Assembly (NCBI GenBank): GCA_019454045.1
Contig: SKCR01032783.1
Coordinates: 1 to 64,000, forward strand
Reading direction: 5' to 3'
Length of the DNA stretch: 64,000 bases
From: Zanthoxylum bungeanum
Taxonomy: Eukaryota; Streptophyta; Magnoliopsida; Sapindales; Rutaceae
This document shows, piece by piece, positions 1 through 10,319 of the stretch (its first letter is position 1; every line of letters begins with the position of its first letter). The notes beneath the pieces were generated by a model. That model was not told the DNA's origin and made no database searches. It saw only the letters and a list, made by a program, of their open reading frames with translations. The position numbers and the translations under genes are program-made.

Positions 1-1636
1 AGTCAGAAAACAACCTGAGAGGTAATGGGTTTTCTGATATCAGCTCAGTGGATATTAATCTTATTGAGGAAGATGAGCCGGCTACGTATGAGGAAGCGAT
101 ACAAGGTATCGACTCCGGTTTAATGGCAATATGCCATGAATTCCGAAATGGATTTCATGTACACCAACAAAGTTTGGACACTGGTTGATGCACCAGAAGC
201 CGTAAAACCTATTGGATGCAATGGGTCTTTAAGAGGAAGACCGACATGGATGGCAACATACATACGTACAAAGCTAGGCTTGTAGCGAAAGGGTATCATC
301 AACGACATGGTGTCGATTACGACGAAACTTTTTCACCCTTTGCTATGATTAAATCCATTCGCATAATGCTTGATATTGCTGCTTGCTGCATATTTCGATT
401 ACGAGATATGGCAGATGGACGTCAAAATCGCTTTCCTTAATGGAAACCTATTGGAGGATGTTTATATGCAACAGCCTGACGGTTTTGTCGTACCTAGACT
501 TGCAAACAAGGTTTGTAAGTTAAATCGATCCATTTATGGATTGAAGCAAGCATCGCGTTCTTGGAACCAACGTTTTGATGAGATCATAAAAGAATATGAT
601 TTCGTTCAAAACGATGATGATCCTTGTGTATATAAGAAGGTTAGTGGGAGCGAACTGACATTAATTTTCCTTTACGTTGATGATGTATTGCTTATTGGCA
701 ATGATATTCCCATGTTAACATCGGTGAAAGCTTGACTTTCATTAAAATTCTCCATGAAAGATCTGGGAGAAGCAGTCTTTGTTCTAGGAATAAAGATCTA
801 CCACCGGGATAGATCTAGAAAGCTACTTGGACTCTCCCAGAGCACGTACATTGACAAAGTGTTGAAGCGATTCAACATGGATTAGTCCAAGAGGGGACTG
901 TTGCCAGTGTCACATGGCGTCACTCTATCTAAGGACATGTGTCCTAAAACTCAAGATGAGAGAGACAACATGAGTCGAATACCGTTCGCCTCGGCAGTCG
1001 GATATATCATGTATGCCATGATATGTACGCGACCTGATGTCTCCTATGCTTTGAGCATGTGTAGTCGCTATCAGGCCCGACAGGCCGATCCAGGTGATAG
1101 TCACTGGATGGCGGTTAAGAATATCCTTAAGTATCTTGATGAACTAAGGATGCTTTCTTAATCTATGGAGATGGAGGACTTGAGGTAACTGGGTATACCG
1201 ATGCAAGTTTCCAAACCGATAAAGACGACTGTAAGTCGCAATCCGGGTACATTTTTGTTTGAATAACGGAGCAGTAAGCTGGAAATCTTCCAAGCAAGAG
1301 TCTGTTGCCGATTCAACAACTGAAGCGGGGTATATTGTTGTAGCTGAAGCCAAAATAGGCAGTTTGGATCCGAAATTCCTAATTGGATTAGGAGTAGTTT
1401 CGTTAGCAGCTGAGCCTGTTCTATTGTATTGTGACAATAACGGGGCTATAGCGCAGGCTAAGGAACCGCGGTCTCATCAACGATCCAAGCATGTTCTTCG
1501 ACGTTTCCATCTGATTCGTGAGATCATACATCGTGGCGATGTGACGAGAAGGTCGCATCAGAGGACAACATAGCAGATCCGCTGACGAAAGCTATTCCTC
1601 AGCAAAGGTTTGAGCGATATGTACATAGTTCAGTTA
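1..1636 (+). pseudogene. Ty1/copia pol remnant, RT to RNase H (copy A1)
   Basis: This is the 3' part of a copia polyprotein; the gag, protease and integrase parts lie before the window. In order I see the RT entry segment (DEPATYEEAIQGID near 80-120), the fingers (YKARLVAKG at about 256-290), the palm (QMDVKIAFLNG near 410-450; YGLKQASRSWN near 535-570), the catalytic YVDD box at 673-684, and the RNase H end (TDASFQTDKDDCKSQSG near 1198-1240; ADSTTEAGY near 1306-1332). Stops or frameshifts occur near 120, 385-415, 735, 885, 1160 and 1260, so it is dead. The break at about 385-415 looks like a short local duplication. The catalytic aspartates of RT are kept. A polypurine tract and an LTR follow, which fixes the orientation. 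RNase H ends in ADPLTKAIPQ at about 1577-1605, as is usual for copia. Confidence 0.93.
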
Positions 1637-1664
1637 TTAGATGCTTGAGTGACTGGCTATAGGC

Positions 1665-1676
1665 CAAGTGGGAGAT
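1665..1676 (+). other. Polypurine tract of copia copy A1
   Basis: The sequence CAAGTGGGAGAT lies directly before the LTR start. It is the usual copia plus-strand primer site, and the same AAGTGGGAGAT is found in mirror orientation beside the left LTR of copy A2 (about 39903-39914). Confidence 0.85.
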
Positions 1677-3598
1677 TTTTAGACAATTATGACCCATAGC
1701 GTCACTATTTGTAAAAGACATTGTGGTTTTTGTACAAATTAATTATGTAGCAATAAATTGCATTTTATCATTTTGTAATTTGATTACTTGAATATATAAA
1801 TGATAAAAGTCCATATGATTAGTTCCGGATTATATGATATGAGACAGTATTAATCCATAAAGGTTTAATCATTAAATTATCCCTACTCGTATTATTATCG
1901 AGACTGGACATCGATAATGCGGAATAGACTAGTATCGCACTTGTGCGTGTTATGGAAGCGTAACGGCATAGTTCTCATATATTTAAGTATTGGATACTTA
2001 TGCAAGTGTGATAGGAGGTTGTGTTTACCGATGGTACGGAAACAGCTTCGCTCTGGATACACCCCGCAGAATCCCATTGGTAGTATAACTATGTGTCTAT
2101 GGGAATCCGCATCAGGGTAGGTGTATTTGGTCTTAACCTAAGACTTACATCGCTAGTACTTGCGACAATCAATACGCTTTGGTTTTGGTCATCCAGGACT
2201 TTAACAGGTTATGTGTACGCCTTTTCTGGGTTTATTGAGAATCGTAGTGTATTGGGTGTGATGTCAAGATGGAAGTATCACTTCAGTCATACGGAGATGA
2301 AGATCACGCATGGATACATAACTGGTACACTAAATGGTTGCAACCATCGGGATAATATGACAAGGTCATGATTATCCGATTTGAAGAGACTAGTTGCTTG
2401 TAATCCGATATATGCTTCGTACGGGGCAGACACTATTCCAGCCTCAGGCCTTGCATGTGACATCCGATACTGGATCGCTATACGCAATACTACGTATACT
2501 ACGCCTGATATAGATTACATATTCCATTAAGAATATTTCTGGAGAATTGGGTAGGCATGGTGTTTTGCTAGAAGCCAACCATGTCTCGTAAATCGGTAAA
2601 AATGTTGTATGAGGTACGTACGTGTTCGGATAGTTCGACGACCGGATTTACTGCCAACATATCCAGGGATCTCTTGGGTCACTTCTCGAAGATTCACCGA
2701 TGACGTATGATTCGAACATAATTAATCTTGGATTAATTACGGAGATTTTTATCTGGGATAAAATACTATTTGAAGAGAGAGAAACAATTAATTTGGAATT
2801 AATCGATAAAATAATATATTCGATATATTAAACGAAATTAGATTTCGATGCGGATTAAAATTAGATTTTAATTCGGGCCAACGAATTGATTTAGACTTAA
2901 TTCGCTAGCAACGTGAATAGTAATTTTGCTTGGCATAATTTTTATTAAATTTGATTTAATTACGTCGTAGCGGAAAATTCGTTAATTCGGAATTAACGAA
3001 ACCGAGCCCGGAATGTGTTTGCGAGGCCACTTCGATTTCGAATCAAGTGCGGCCATAAGTCCAAATCGCTCGTCACATCGCACGTCATTCAAGTGATAGA
3101 TGTCAACTCACTTTTTGGTGATTGACATGCAGTCACTATTCATGAAAGAGGTGGTGTGAGCCTTTAGTGCAAATTTTGGCTCCAAAATGTGGTTTGACTT
3201 TTTGAAAGTATATACCAAATTTTGGTAAAGGTTTTGCATTATTGTTTTTAGAAAACAAATACCAAAAAAAAAAGAAAATTCTCTCTCTCCTTCTAGTTCT
3301 TGGTCGTGATCTTCTCCAACAAGAAGAAGAATTGTTTTTCTTCCAAATCTTGCTAGCACACTAGAAGAATCAATACAAGGTGATAGGGAAACCAACTTTG
3401 GAGCTTGGAATCAAAAGGACAAAGCTTGGAGCTTGGATATTCACCTTGGCCGAAAATCAACAAAGAATTTTGGAGTTCACTTTCTTCTCAACATATCTCA
3501 AATCCGTTCAATGTCAGTGTGTTTCCGCCTCACTTCATTTGAGTATTCATTCTTTTCATTGCTTAAATTTGATCTTGGGACCACATTAGAAACCAACA
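1677..3598 (+). repeat. 3' LTR of copia family A, copy A1 (about 1.9 kb)
   Basis: The start aligns with TGTTGGACAATTATGACCC of the other copies (here mutated to TTTTAGAC) and the end is ACCAACA. Homologous LTRs are at 37785-39902 and 45774-47886 (minus), 51677-53746, 56456-57816 (partial) and 62594-64000 (cut by the window end). The middle (about 2720-2990) holds the run of short imperfect palindromes typical of this family. The 3' third is more diverged from the other copies. It ends where the truncated gypsy LTR T1 begins, so A1 most likely inserted into T1. Confidence 0.85.
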
Positions 3599-5371
3599 GT
3601 AAATACCCAGTATAACCCAATTGAACCATATATATATGTCAATAAAATTACCTGGATTCATTAAGATTAAGTTCCAATTATGGTTACCCCCGCCAGACAG
3701 GTATATGTCTATCCTGTAAGGAAATCTATTAAAGGTTATCTATCCTCAAGGAAGATCGTGGGTTATTAAGTCTAAGGCTGAAACTAAAATTCCTTTGGCA
3801 AGTTTATTTTAGATTTACCAGATCAATCTTATTAATGGCCAGTTAACAAGACGTATTAAGCTTAAGACTTAATAAGTAAACCTTTAAATTACCCAAACTA
3901 TAAAATAACCCTTATAAGCCGGTGATATTAAAATTCATCACAACCCTATATAACTAACTTAGTTACGACACATAACTAGGACTAGTAAAAACTTAAAAAT
4001 AAAAGACATAAAGTAAAATGCTAAATAGTAATTGCGGTAAAATAAATACTGAAAAGTAAAATTACAATAAAATAAAATAAAATGATAGGGTTAAATGATC
4101 TACTTTTACCACTACTATTTTAGATATTTCCCTTAATATAATATATTAACTTGTGATAACATTACCAACCAGCCATATAGGCGGTAACCTGATTAAGTCA
4201 AATTAAGTCCGACCAGCCATTAAGGCGGTAACAATATTTATCCATAAACTAGCTATATAGGCGGTAAATTACCAACCGACTAACCAGGCGGTATCCAAGC
4301 TTAGTCAGGTTAAAACCAGATTATAATGAATTACCAACCGACCAATATAGCGGTATCCTTATTAAGTCAACTTTTAATTAGTGAATATATTATAATTAAG
4401 GGAGATTAATCTAAATAGTAATAGTAAAAAATTTACCTTTCACCCTAACAGGGGTAAGTTACCTCCTCATAGCTGAATAGTAAAAAATGAAATAGTAAAG
4501 AAAGCTAATTACTATTACATAAATTAAATAAAAATTAATTACAAAATTAAAATTAAAAGAAAACTAGATACAAACTCCTTATTTATTCAGAGGATTACAG
4601 AGAGGAAGGTACATCTGAAACTGAAATCTCGAGCTGAATTTATAGGCGTCAATAGGCCTCACGCGACGCGCAAGCCTTTCCGTGTCACGACGCGACACGT
4701 GTCAAGCTCTGGTTGGTCCACCGAGATTCTTATCCGATGACGTGGTGATGTGGATGATTAACTCAATAATTGAGCTGACGTGGCAGTGACGTGGTGATGA
4801 TATGGCAATTACGTGGTGACACATGGAGATAGTGATTGTCGGCACCGTAGGATTGCGACACGTGGCACGCTGTGATTGGTTGATGATGACGTGGCGCTGA
4901 CTTGGCAATGTTGACTTAGTCTTCTGCTGATATGGTGATGACATGGTGTGACATGTGGCAACACGTGGCGATGGCAATTTTCGGCACCGTAGGATGATGA
5001 CACGTGGCACGGCGCACATTAGCATGATCAGTTGTGATGTTGACATGTGGCACGACGCACGTTAGTGAAGTCGGCGCACTTTAGCAAAGTCAAACTTCTC
5101 AGATTATGACACGTGTCTCAGGTGCATGTTAGCATGAAGCGACGCACGTTAGATGTCGCGACGCTGGCTGCGCGTCGCGACGCGCCAAATGACCATTTTG
5201 CCCTATTTGTCTGATTTTTACTGCTTTGGCCAAATCTCCTCCAGAATGTCTTGAAACTTTATTTATCTACAAAATAACACAAAACACATCAAAATATTCA
5301 CAAAACTCAAGAAACTATACAAAATATTATGTCAAATGAGTAGGAAATATTGATATAATTACCACTCATCA
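3599..5371 (-). repeat. Truncated LTR of gypsy family T (copy T1)
   Basis: This aligns with the complete family T LTRs at 7526-9750 and 59909-62021 but lacks about 360 bp at its left side, where copy A1 abuts. On the minus strand the LTR starts TGATGAGTGG at 5371. It carries the GGCGGTA short repeats (about 4165-4360), a minus-strand TATA box (4637-4644) and the ACGTGGC-rich array (about 4690-5115). To its right it abuts the copia B reading frame, so T1 inserted into B. The rest of T1 is not in the window. Confidence 0.82.
4637..4644 (-). promoter_or_regulatory. TATA box of LTR T1
   Basis: TATAAATT on the minus strand in the context CCTATAAATTC. It lies just downstream (in LTR sense) of the ACGTGGC array. 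The same box is present at the same place in T2 (9008-9015) and T3 (61209-61216). Confidence 0.6.
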
Positions 5372-6690
5372 AAAACCTTGGAAGTTCAAGGCAATGTTGG
5401 TAGCAAAAGGCTTTACTCAGCAAGAGGAGATTGACTTTCATGAGGTTTTCTCTCTTGCTGTGAAGCAAACATCTATAAGGGGACTGGTATCACCAGCATC
5501 AACATTTAATCTTGAATTATAGCAGATGGATGTAAGGAAAATCGTCCTATATGGTGCAACCTGAAGGCTTTGTAGAACCGAAAATGATTGATGGTATGTG
5601 CTTGTTAAAGAAGTCACCATATGGACTGAAACAATCACCAAGGTAGTGGTATAAGAGGTTCAATGACTTTATATAAAGGATCAAATACAATGGAAGCAAA
5701 TATGATGTTTGTGTTTATCACAAGAAACTTAACAATGGGTTGAGGATTTATTTGCTAATATATGTAGATGTGACATAACTTGCAAAGACAAGACTGAAAT
5801 AGACAAGCTTAAGTCTATACTGAGTTCAGAGTTTGAAATGAAAGGCCTTAGAGATGTTAAAAAGATCTTGGGAATGGAGTTGATTAGAAACAGGGTTAAA
5901 AGACAATAAATCTGACTCAACAACAATATATATAGAAAATCTTAGATAGGTTGAAATGGAGAAATAGTGTTTCAACACCTATGGCAGCTCATTTCAAGTT
6001 ATCTGTTATACAATGCCCAGAAAAGGAAACCTATATATATTGCCTACATGATGAAGGTTCTCTATGCAAGTGCAGTTAGGAGTATTATATATTTGTTCAA
6101 GGCTTGATGTGGCCTATTGAATGAGCCTGGTGAATAGGTATATTGCTAATCCAGGTAAGAAACATTGGGATGGTGAAAATGATTACTGAGATATCTAAAA
6201 AGGACTACAAGTTATGGACTTATGTACAGGATGGTGGCAGAAAGTAAAGAGGCTCTTGTAGGCTATGTAGATTCAGACTATGCTGGAGATTTGGACAAAA
6301 GAAGGTCCTTAATTGGTTATTTGTTCACTTCGTTTAATAGAGTTGTTAGTTGGAAAGCTTCTTTGCATAGTGTGATTGCATTATCAACCACAGAGGTTGA
6401 ATAAATAGGCATAACATAAGCAGTCAAAGATACATTATGGCTTAAAGCCTTGGTTAATGAGCTTAGTATAAGTCAAACTAAGATCAGTGTGTTCAGTGAT
6501 AGATAAAGTGCTTTGGATCTATCAAATTACCCAAAGCACCATGAGAGAAGAAAGCACATAGACATCGTATTACACTTCATTAGAGATGAAATTGCAAAAG
6601 ATTCTGTTAAGCTGCTAAAAATAGACACTGAGTCTAATCCAACAGACATGCTCAGTAAGACTTTTCTTTTGTTACAAGATTCATAGATCT
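5372..6690 (+). pseudogene. Ty1/copia pol remnant, RT to RNase H (element B)
   Basis: This is a second, more decayed copia polyprotein of another family. I can read the RT fingers (LVAKGFTQQEEIDFHEVFS near 5398-5455), the palm (QQMDVRK near 5521-5541; GLKQSP near 5622-5640), a damaged active site YVDV instead of YVDD at 5761-5772, and RNase H (GYVDSDYAGDLDKRRS near 6261-6310; SVIALSTTEVE near 6370-6401; ESNPTDMLSKTF near 6632-6668). Many stops and frameshifts separate these blocks. The upstream pol, integrase and gag parts are missing because T1 interrupts the element at its left. One catalytic aspartate is replaced, so even the RT core is dead. Confidence 0.9.
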
Positions 6691-6767
6691 TATAAGTTGA
6701 TGGAGTGAGTATGTGCTGAGAATGACAATGGAGGGGAAAAGACTGATTCTGTTTGAAGTTTAGAATC

Positions 6768-7050
6768 AAGGTGGAGATTATTGGATTTGATCCAGAATTT
6801 TATTTAATGGGTGTATTTTTGAGTTTAGAAGAGTACGTGGGTTAATAGCAACAGTCTCTCAGTTTTAAAAACCAAGTTTCTTAGACTTAGAGGGAAATTC
6901 TGTTATGATGTTTTTGACCTGAAATAGAATATAAAGACTGATTGTTATGTGTACCTAGAAGCAGCAATTCTCTCATTCTAGGGTACCATTAGAAGTGAAA
7001 TAGCTTTGTGAACGATATATTTTTTTTGTTTTTGTTATTGTTTTAACTGT
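6768..7050 (+). repeat. Polypurine tract and probable 3' LTR of copia B
   Basis: AAGGTGGAGATT (6769-6780) is a copia-type polypurine tract about 75 bp after the end of RNase H. The following ATTGGATTTGATCC looks like a mutated LTR start (TGTTGGATTTGATCC). The LTR end is not certain. A likely place is the T-rich stretch ending near 7050 (TTTTAAC). No second copy is present to confirm it. Confidence 0.5.
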
Positions 7051-7257
7051 GTAAAAGAAATGGATAATTAAAATTGTACAAATGTATTAGGGATTAAGTA
7101 TTAAAAACATTATATAAAATGAATCAAAGACTTTCAATGATAGTTATGCTCAAGCAATTGCTCCCTCAAATAATTACGTACCATATGATGAATACAAAAA
7201 TAATGATTGTTTTTTTTTTTTTAAATAATGATTTTTTTTTTGAAAAAAAAATGTATG
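7051..7257. other. AT-rich flank with two T/A homopolymers; left target duplication of G1
   Basis: No gene. There are runs of T (7208-7222, 7232-7241) and A (7243-7251). GTATG at 7253-7257 is repeated exactly at 18919-18923 and is the target duplication of element G1. Confidence 0.7.
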
Positions 7258-9007
7258 TGTTGACAAAAGAAAGTCACCCTAGTGCAAAATCGCCCTAGAG
7301 CAAAGGACTAAAGGACGAAGGCAAGCAGAGCGACGAAGGGAAGAGCGATCAGAGCAATCACCAAATGACACATCGATTAGAACGACAAAGGACTCAGGAC
7401 GACCGAAACAGCAATTAAAGCAATAAAGAACTCAGGACGACCGAAACAGCGATTAGGACGACAAGGGACTCAAGATGACCGAACACCTGACGCAATTGAT
7501 CCCACAATTACAGCAGTTAGGCAATTGACCGGCGTAAACACACGCGTATAACGCAAGCGCACGTATCGTTCAAGTAGTATAAAAATATCGATCCCACGAT
7601 GACTTAATTCCTACTGTTGTTATTAATTGTTGAATCTATTTATTTTCAAGTATCTAATTATAGGGAGAAGGAAATTGATTGCTTTTGGTTGGTTGAATGT
7701 GGTTTTGCAAAATAAAATAAAAACAGACTCAAAAGAAAATACTAAGGAAAATAAAAGAAAAGACTCAAGGATCTAGAGTCGTGACTCCACACAATATTAT
7801 TAAAAAGATGAATTGACTCTCTTATTTATGTGTAATAAATTAATTTGCTACCTGGAACACGATGATATGCAAAAGCCTCTTCCAATGGTTAGACGCAAAT
7901 ACACAGTATAACCCGATTGAACCATATTCCTATGTCAACCAAATTACCTGGATTTATTAAGTTTAAGTTCCAATTATGGCTACCCCGCCCGACAAGTATA
8001 TGTCTATCATGTAAGTAAATCTATTAAAGGGTTATCTATCCTCAAGAAAGATCGTAGGTTATTGAATCTAAGGCTGAAACCTAAAATCCATATGTCTAGT
8101 TCATTTTAAGTTTACCAAATCAATCTTATTGGTGATCAGACAACAAGAAGCATTAAGCTTAAGACTCAATAAACAAACTAAAGAATTACCCATAAAAAGA
8201 AAATCAATTATTAAGCCTAGTAATATGGTGTTTCATCACTTCCCTATAATAAAATAAAATGATGGGGGTTAGAGGATCCACTTTTAGAAATCTCAAATTA
8301 TTATAATATGGAAATTGCCATTATTATCTAATTAAGTTGAACCAGCCATAAAGGCGGTGTTATTATTTATCCATAAACTAGCCATATAGGCGGTAATTAT
8401 CTGTCACCTAAAGACCAGCCATATAGGCGGTGTCACATTATGTTACATAATTAAAACCAGCCATTAAGGCGGAATCAAATTTTAATCCATATTATTAAAT
8501 CACAATTTCCATATTATAATTAAAATGAGATTAATCTACATTTACTATTTATAATTTAGAAATCTCTCTTATTATAATATATAAATATGTATGATATTTA
8601 CCAACCATCCATATAGGCGATATCCTGATTAAGTCAAATTAATAATTAATTACCAACCGACCAACCAGGCGGTATCCTCATTAAGTCAGGTTAAAACCAG
8701 TTTAAAAATAATTACCAACCGACCAATATGGCGGTATCCTTATTAAGTCAGGTTTTAAATAATTTATATATTATAATTAAGGGAGATTAATCTAAATTAT
8801 TAAAGTAAAAAGCTTCACCTTTACCCCAGCAGAAATTTAACTACAAAACATAAAAGAAAAGAGAAGAAGAAGAAGAACTATTATTACTACTGAAAATTAA
8901 AATACATAATTAAAATATTATTTTTATTTACAAAAACTAGATGCAATCCTCTAAAAACAGGGAAAAGCTCCCAAGCAAAGCACACCAAATGAAGTGAAGA
9001 AGGCCTG

Positions 9008-9015
9008 AATTTATA
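9008..9015 (-). promoter_or_regulatory. TATA box of LTR T2
   Basis: TATAAATT on the minus strand, about 65 bp beyond the last ACGTGGC motif in LTR sense. It is conserved in all three family T LTRs. Confidence 0.6.
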
Positions 9016-9078
9016 GGCAAAATCGGCTTCTGGCGTCGTGACGCCAAGCTCCCAGCGTCGTGACGCTGGACATTATCG

Positions 9079-9520
9079 ACGTGGCACGCTCTGGTTCGTC
9101 GGCTCAGATTCTGGATAAGGTGATAAGGTGACACGTGGCAAGGTGGTTGGGATCTCAATTATTGTGACATATGGCAGCTCGTGATAGGCTGATTCATATT
9201 CTTATCCGCCACGTGTCAGATAAGGATAAGTCAGTCAATAATTGATGATGACGTGGCGCTGACGTGGCGCTGAGTGGCGACACGTGGCAATTTGACTGTC
9301 GGCACTATAGAATTGCGACATGTGGCACGCTGTGATTGGTTGATGATGATGTGGCAGACACGTGGCACTTTGACTTGGTCAACAGGTGATGTGGATGATG
9401 ACGTGGCAATGACATGGAGTGACACGTGGCGACACGTGGCGATTGTCGGCACCGTAGGATGATGACACGTGGCACGGCGCATGTTAGCAGATCGGCTGTG
9501 ACGGTGACACGTGACACGGT
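9079..9520 (-). promoter_or_regulatory. Array of ABRE/G-box motifs in the U3 part of LTR T2
   Basis: I count about eleven ACGTGGC or ACGTGTC cores in about 440 bp (for example at 9079, 9133, 9211, 9251, 9262, 9281, 9360, 9411, 9424, 9434 and 9467). Most sit in GACACGTGGCA, which contains the G-box CACGTG. ACGTGKC is the established core of the plant ABA-response element, bound by bZIP factors. Function here is inferred. Similar arrays are at about 4690-5115 and 61283-61725. Confidence 0.6.
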
Positions 9521-10098
9521 GCATATTAGCACTGTTCGACGCATGTTAGGCGTCGCGACGCTGAAAATTACCAAAATGCCTTTTTCGTCCAATTTTCACT
9601 GTTTTGCTCCAAATCACCTACATAATGTCCTGAAACTTTATTTATCTACAAAATAACACAAAATAAATCACAATATTCACAAGACCCAAGAAACTATACA
9701 AAATATTAAGTTAAATGAGTGAGAAATAGTGATAGATTTACCATTCATCAGCAGTTCCCTCCACGATCAGGCAGTTACGATGCACAACTCAACGGTTGAA
9801 GGCATGACCTAGCAGTTGCAAGGAAGTTATGAGCTGAAACCGCCCGAGCGGTTTACAAGTTTCACTATAAAAGGCTCACTCATGCAAAGATTACAGTCCC
9901 CAATCAAATGAAGACTCAAACGAGCATATTTTTATTTTTTATTTCTTAGTTTCATAATCCTTAGGATTGTAACTTGTGTGCTTGCGCCCCTTGGAGGCTT
10001 ATTCACTTAATCAAACACCCCTTGCTGGGACTTTGTCTTATGAGGTTTGAACCTTACACGTTGTTCTTTCTTCAGGCAGAAAATTGCGCAAACAGTTT

Positions 10099-10111
10099 TG
10101 GGCGACCACAG
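10099..10111 (+). other. Putative primer-binding site of G1
   Basis: TGGGCGACCACAG starts 4 bp after the 5' LTR end. It begins with TGG as required for pairing with a tRNA CCA end and resembles the TGGCGACCAC... sites of Tat-type elements. The tRNA species is not assigned. Confidence 0.45.
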
Positions 10112-10319
10112 TAGGAGAATTGGTGTAAAAGTGGAGATGCCTCTGAAAAGAAACACTTAAACTGGCTAAAGTACGGGGGAAGCGGGACTGGAGCAAACCA
10201 ACTAGCCCCACGTTCCAGCCGTAGTGGTCCATTTCGAGGGTCTGGCAGAGGCTAGTCGATATGAGCCTATGCGAGAGCTCAGCCCTAACGCGGTTTGCGC
10301 ATTGTTCGGTGAATTCACG

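Larger units (their letters stand above)
7526..9750 (-). repeat. Solo LTR of gypsy family T (copy T2), complete, 2225 bp
   Basis: On the plus strand it runs from TGACCGGCG to CATTCATCA, with terminal TG/CA. The flanks are GCAAT (7521-7525) and GCAGT (9751-9755), a 5-bp target duplication with one change. The intact 3' LTR of G1 has one GCAGT at the matching place (about 18575), which proves the insertion. No internal sequence is present, so this is a solo LTR left by LTR-LTR recombination. It carries the GGCGGT short repeats (8340-8750), TATA box 9008-9015 (minus) and an ABRE/G-box array (9079-9520). Confidence 0.93.
7258..10094 (+). repeat. 5' LTR of G1, interrupted by solo LTR T2
   Basis: The two LTR pieces are 7258-7525 and 9756-10094. 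They join to a 607-bp LTR that aligns with 18313-18918 throughout (for example GACCGAAACAGCGATTAGGA; GCTCACTCATGCAAAGATTA). In both copies there is a GA-rich front part and a 3' part CCTTGCTGGGACTTTGTCT. A TATA-like CTATAAAAGG is at 9866-9875 (matching 18691-18700 in the 3' LTR). Confidence 0.92.

Noticed and set aside
1895..2371. Open frames shared among the family A LTRs (also 51891-52320, 62772-63287)
   Set aside because: LTR body sequence. The frames shift between copies and show no domain.
4702..5046. Minus-strand frames over the ACGTGGC array in T1 (similar at 9231-9592 and 61419-61772)
   Set aside because: Made of repeated ATCHxxS-type peptides from the motif array. The region is the U3 promoter part of an LTR.
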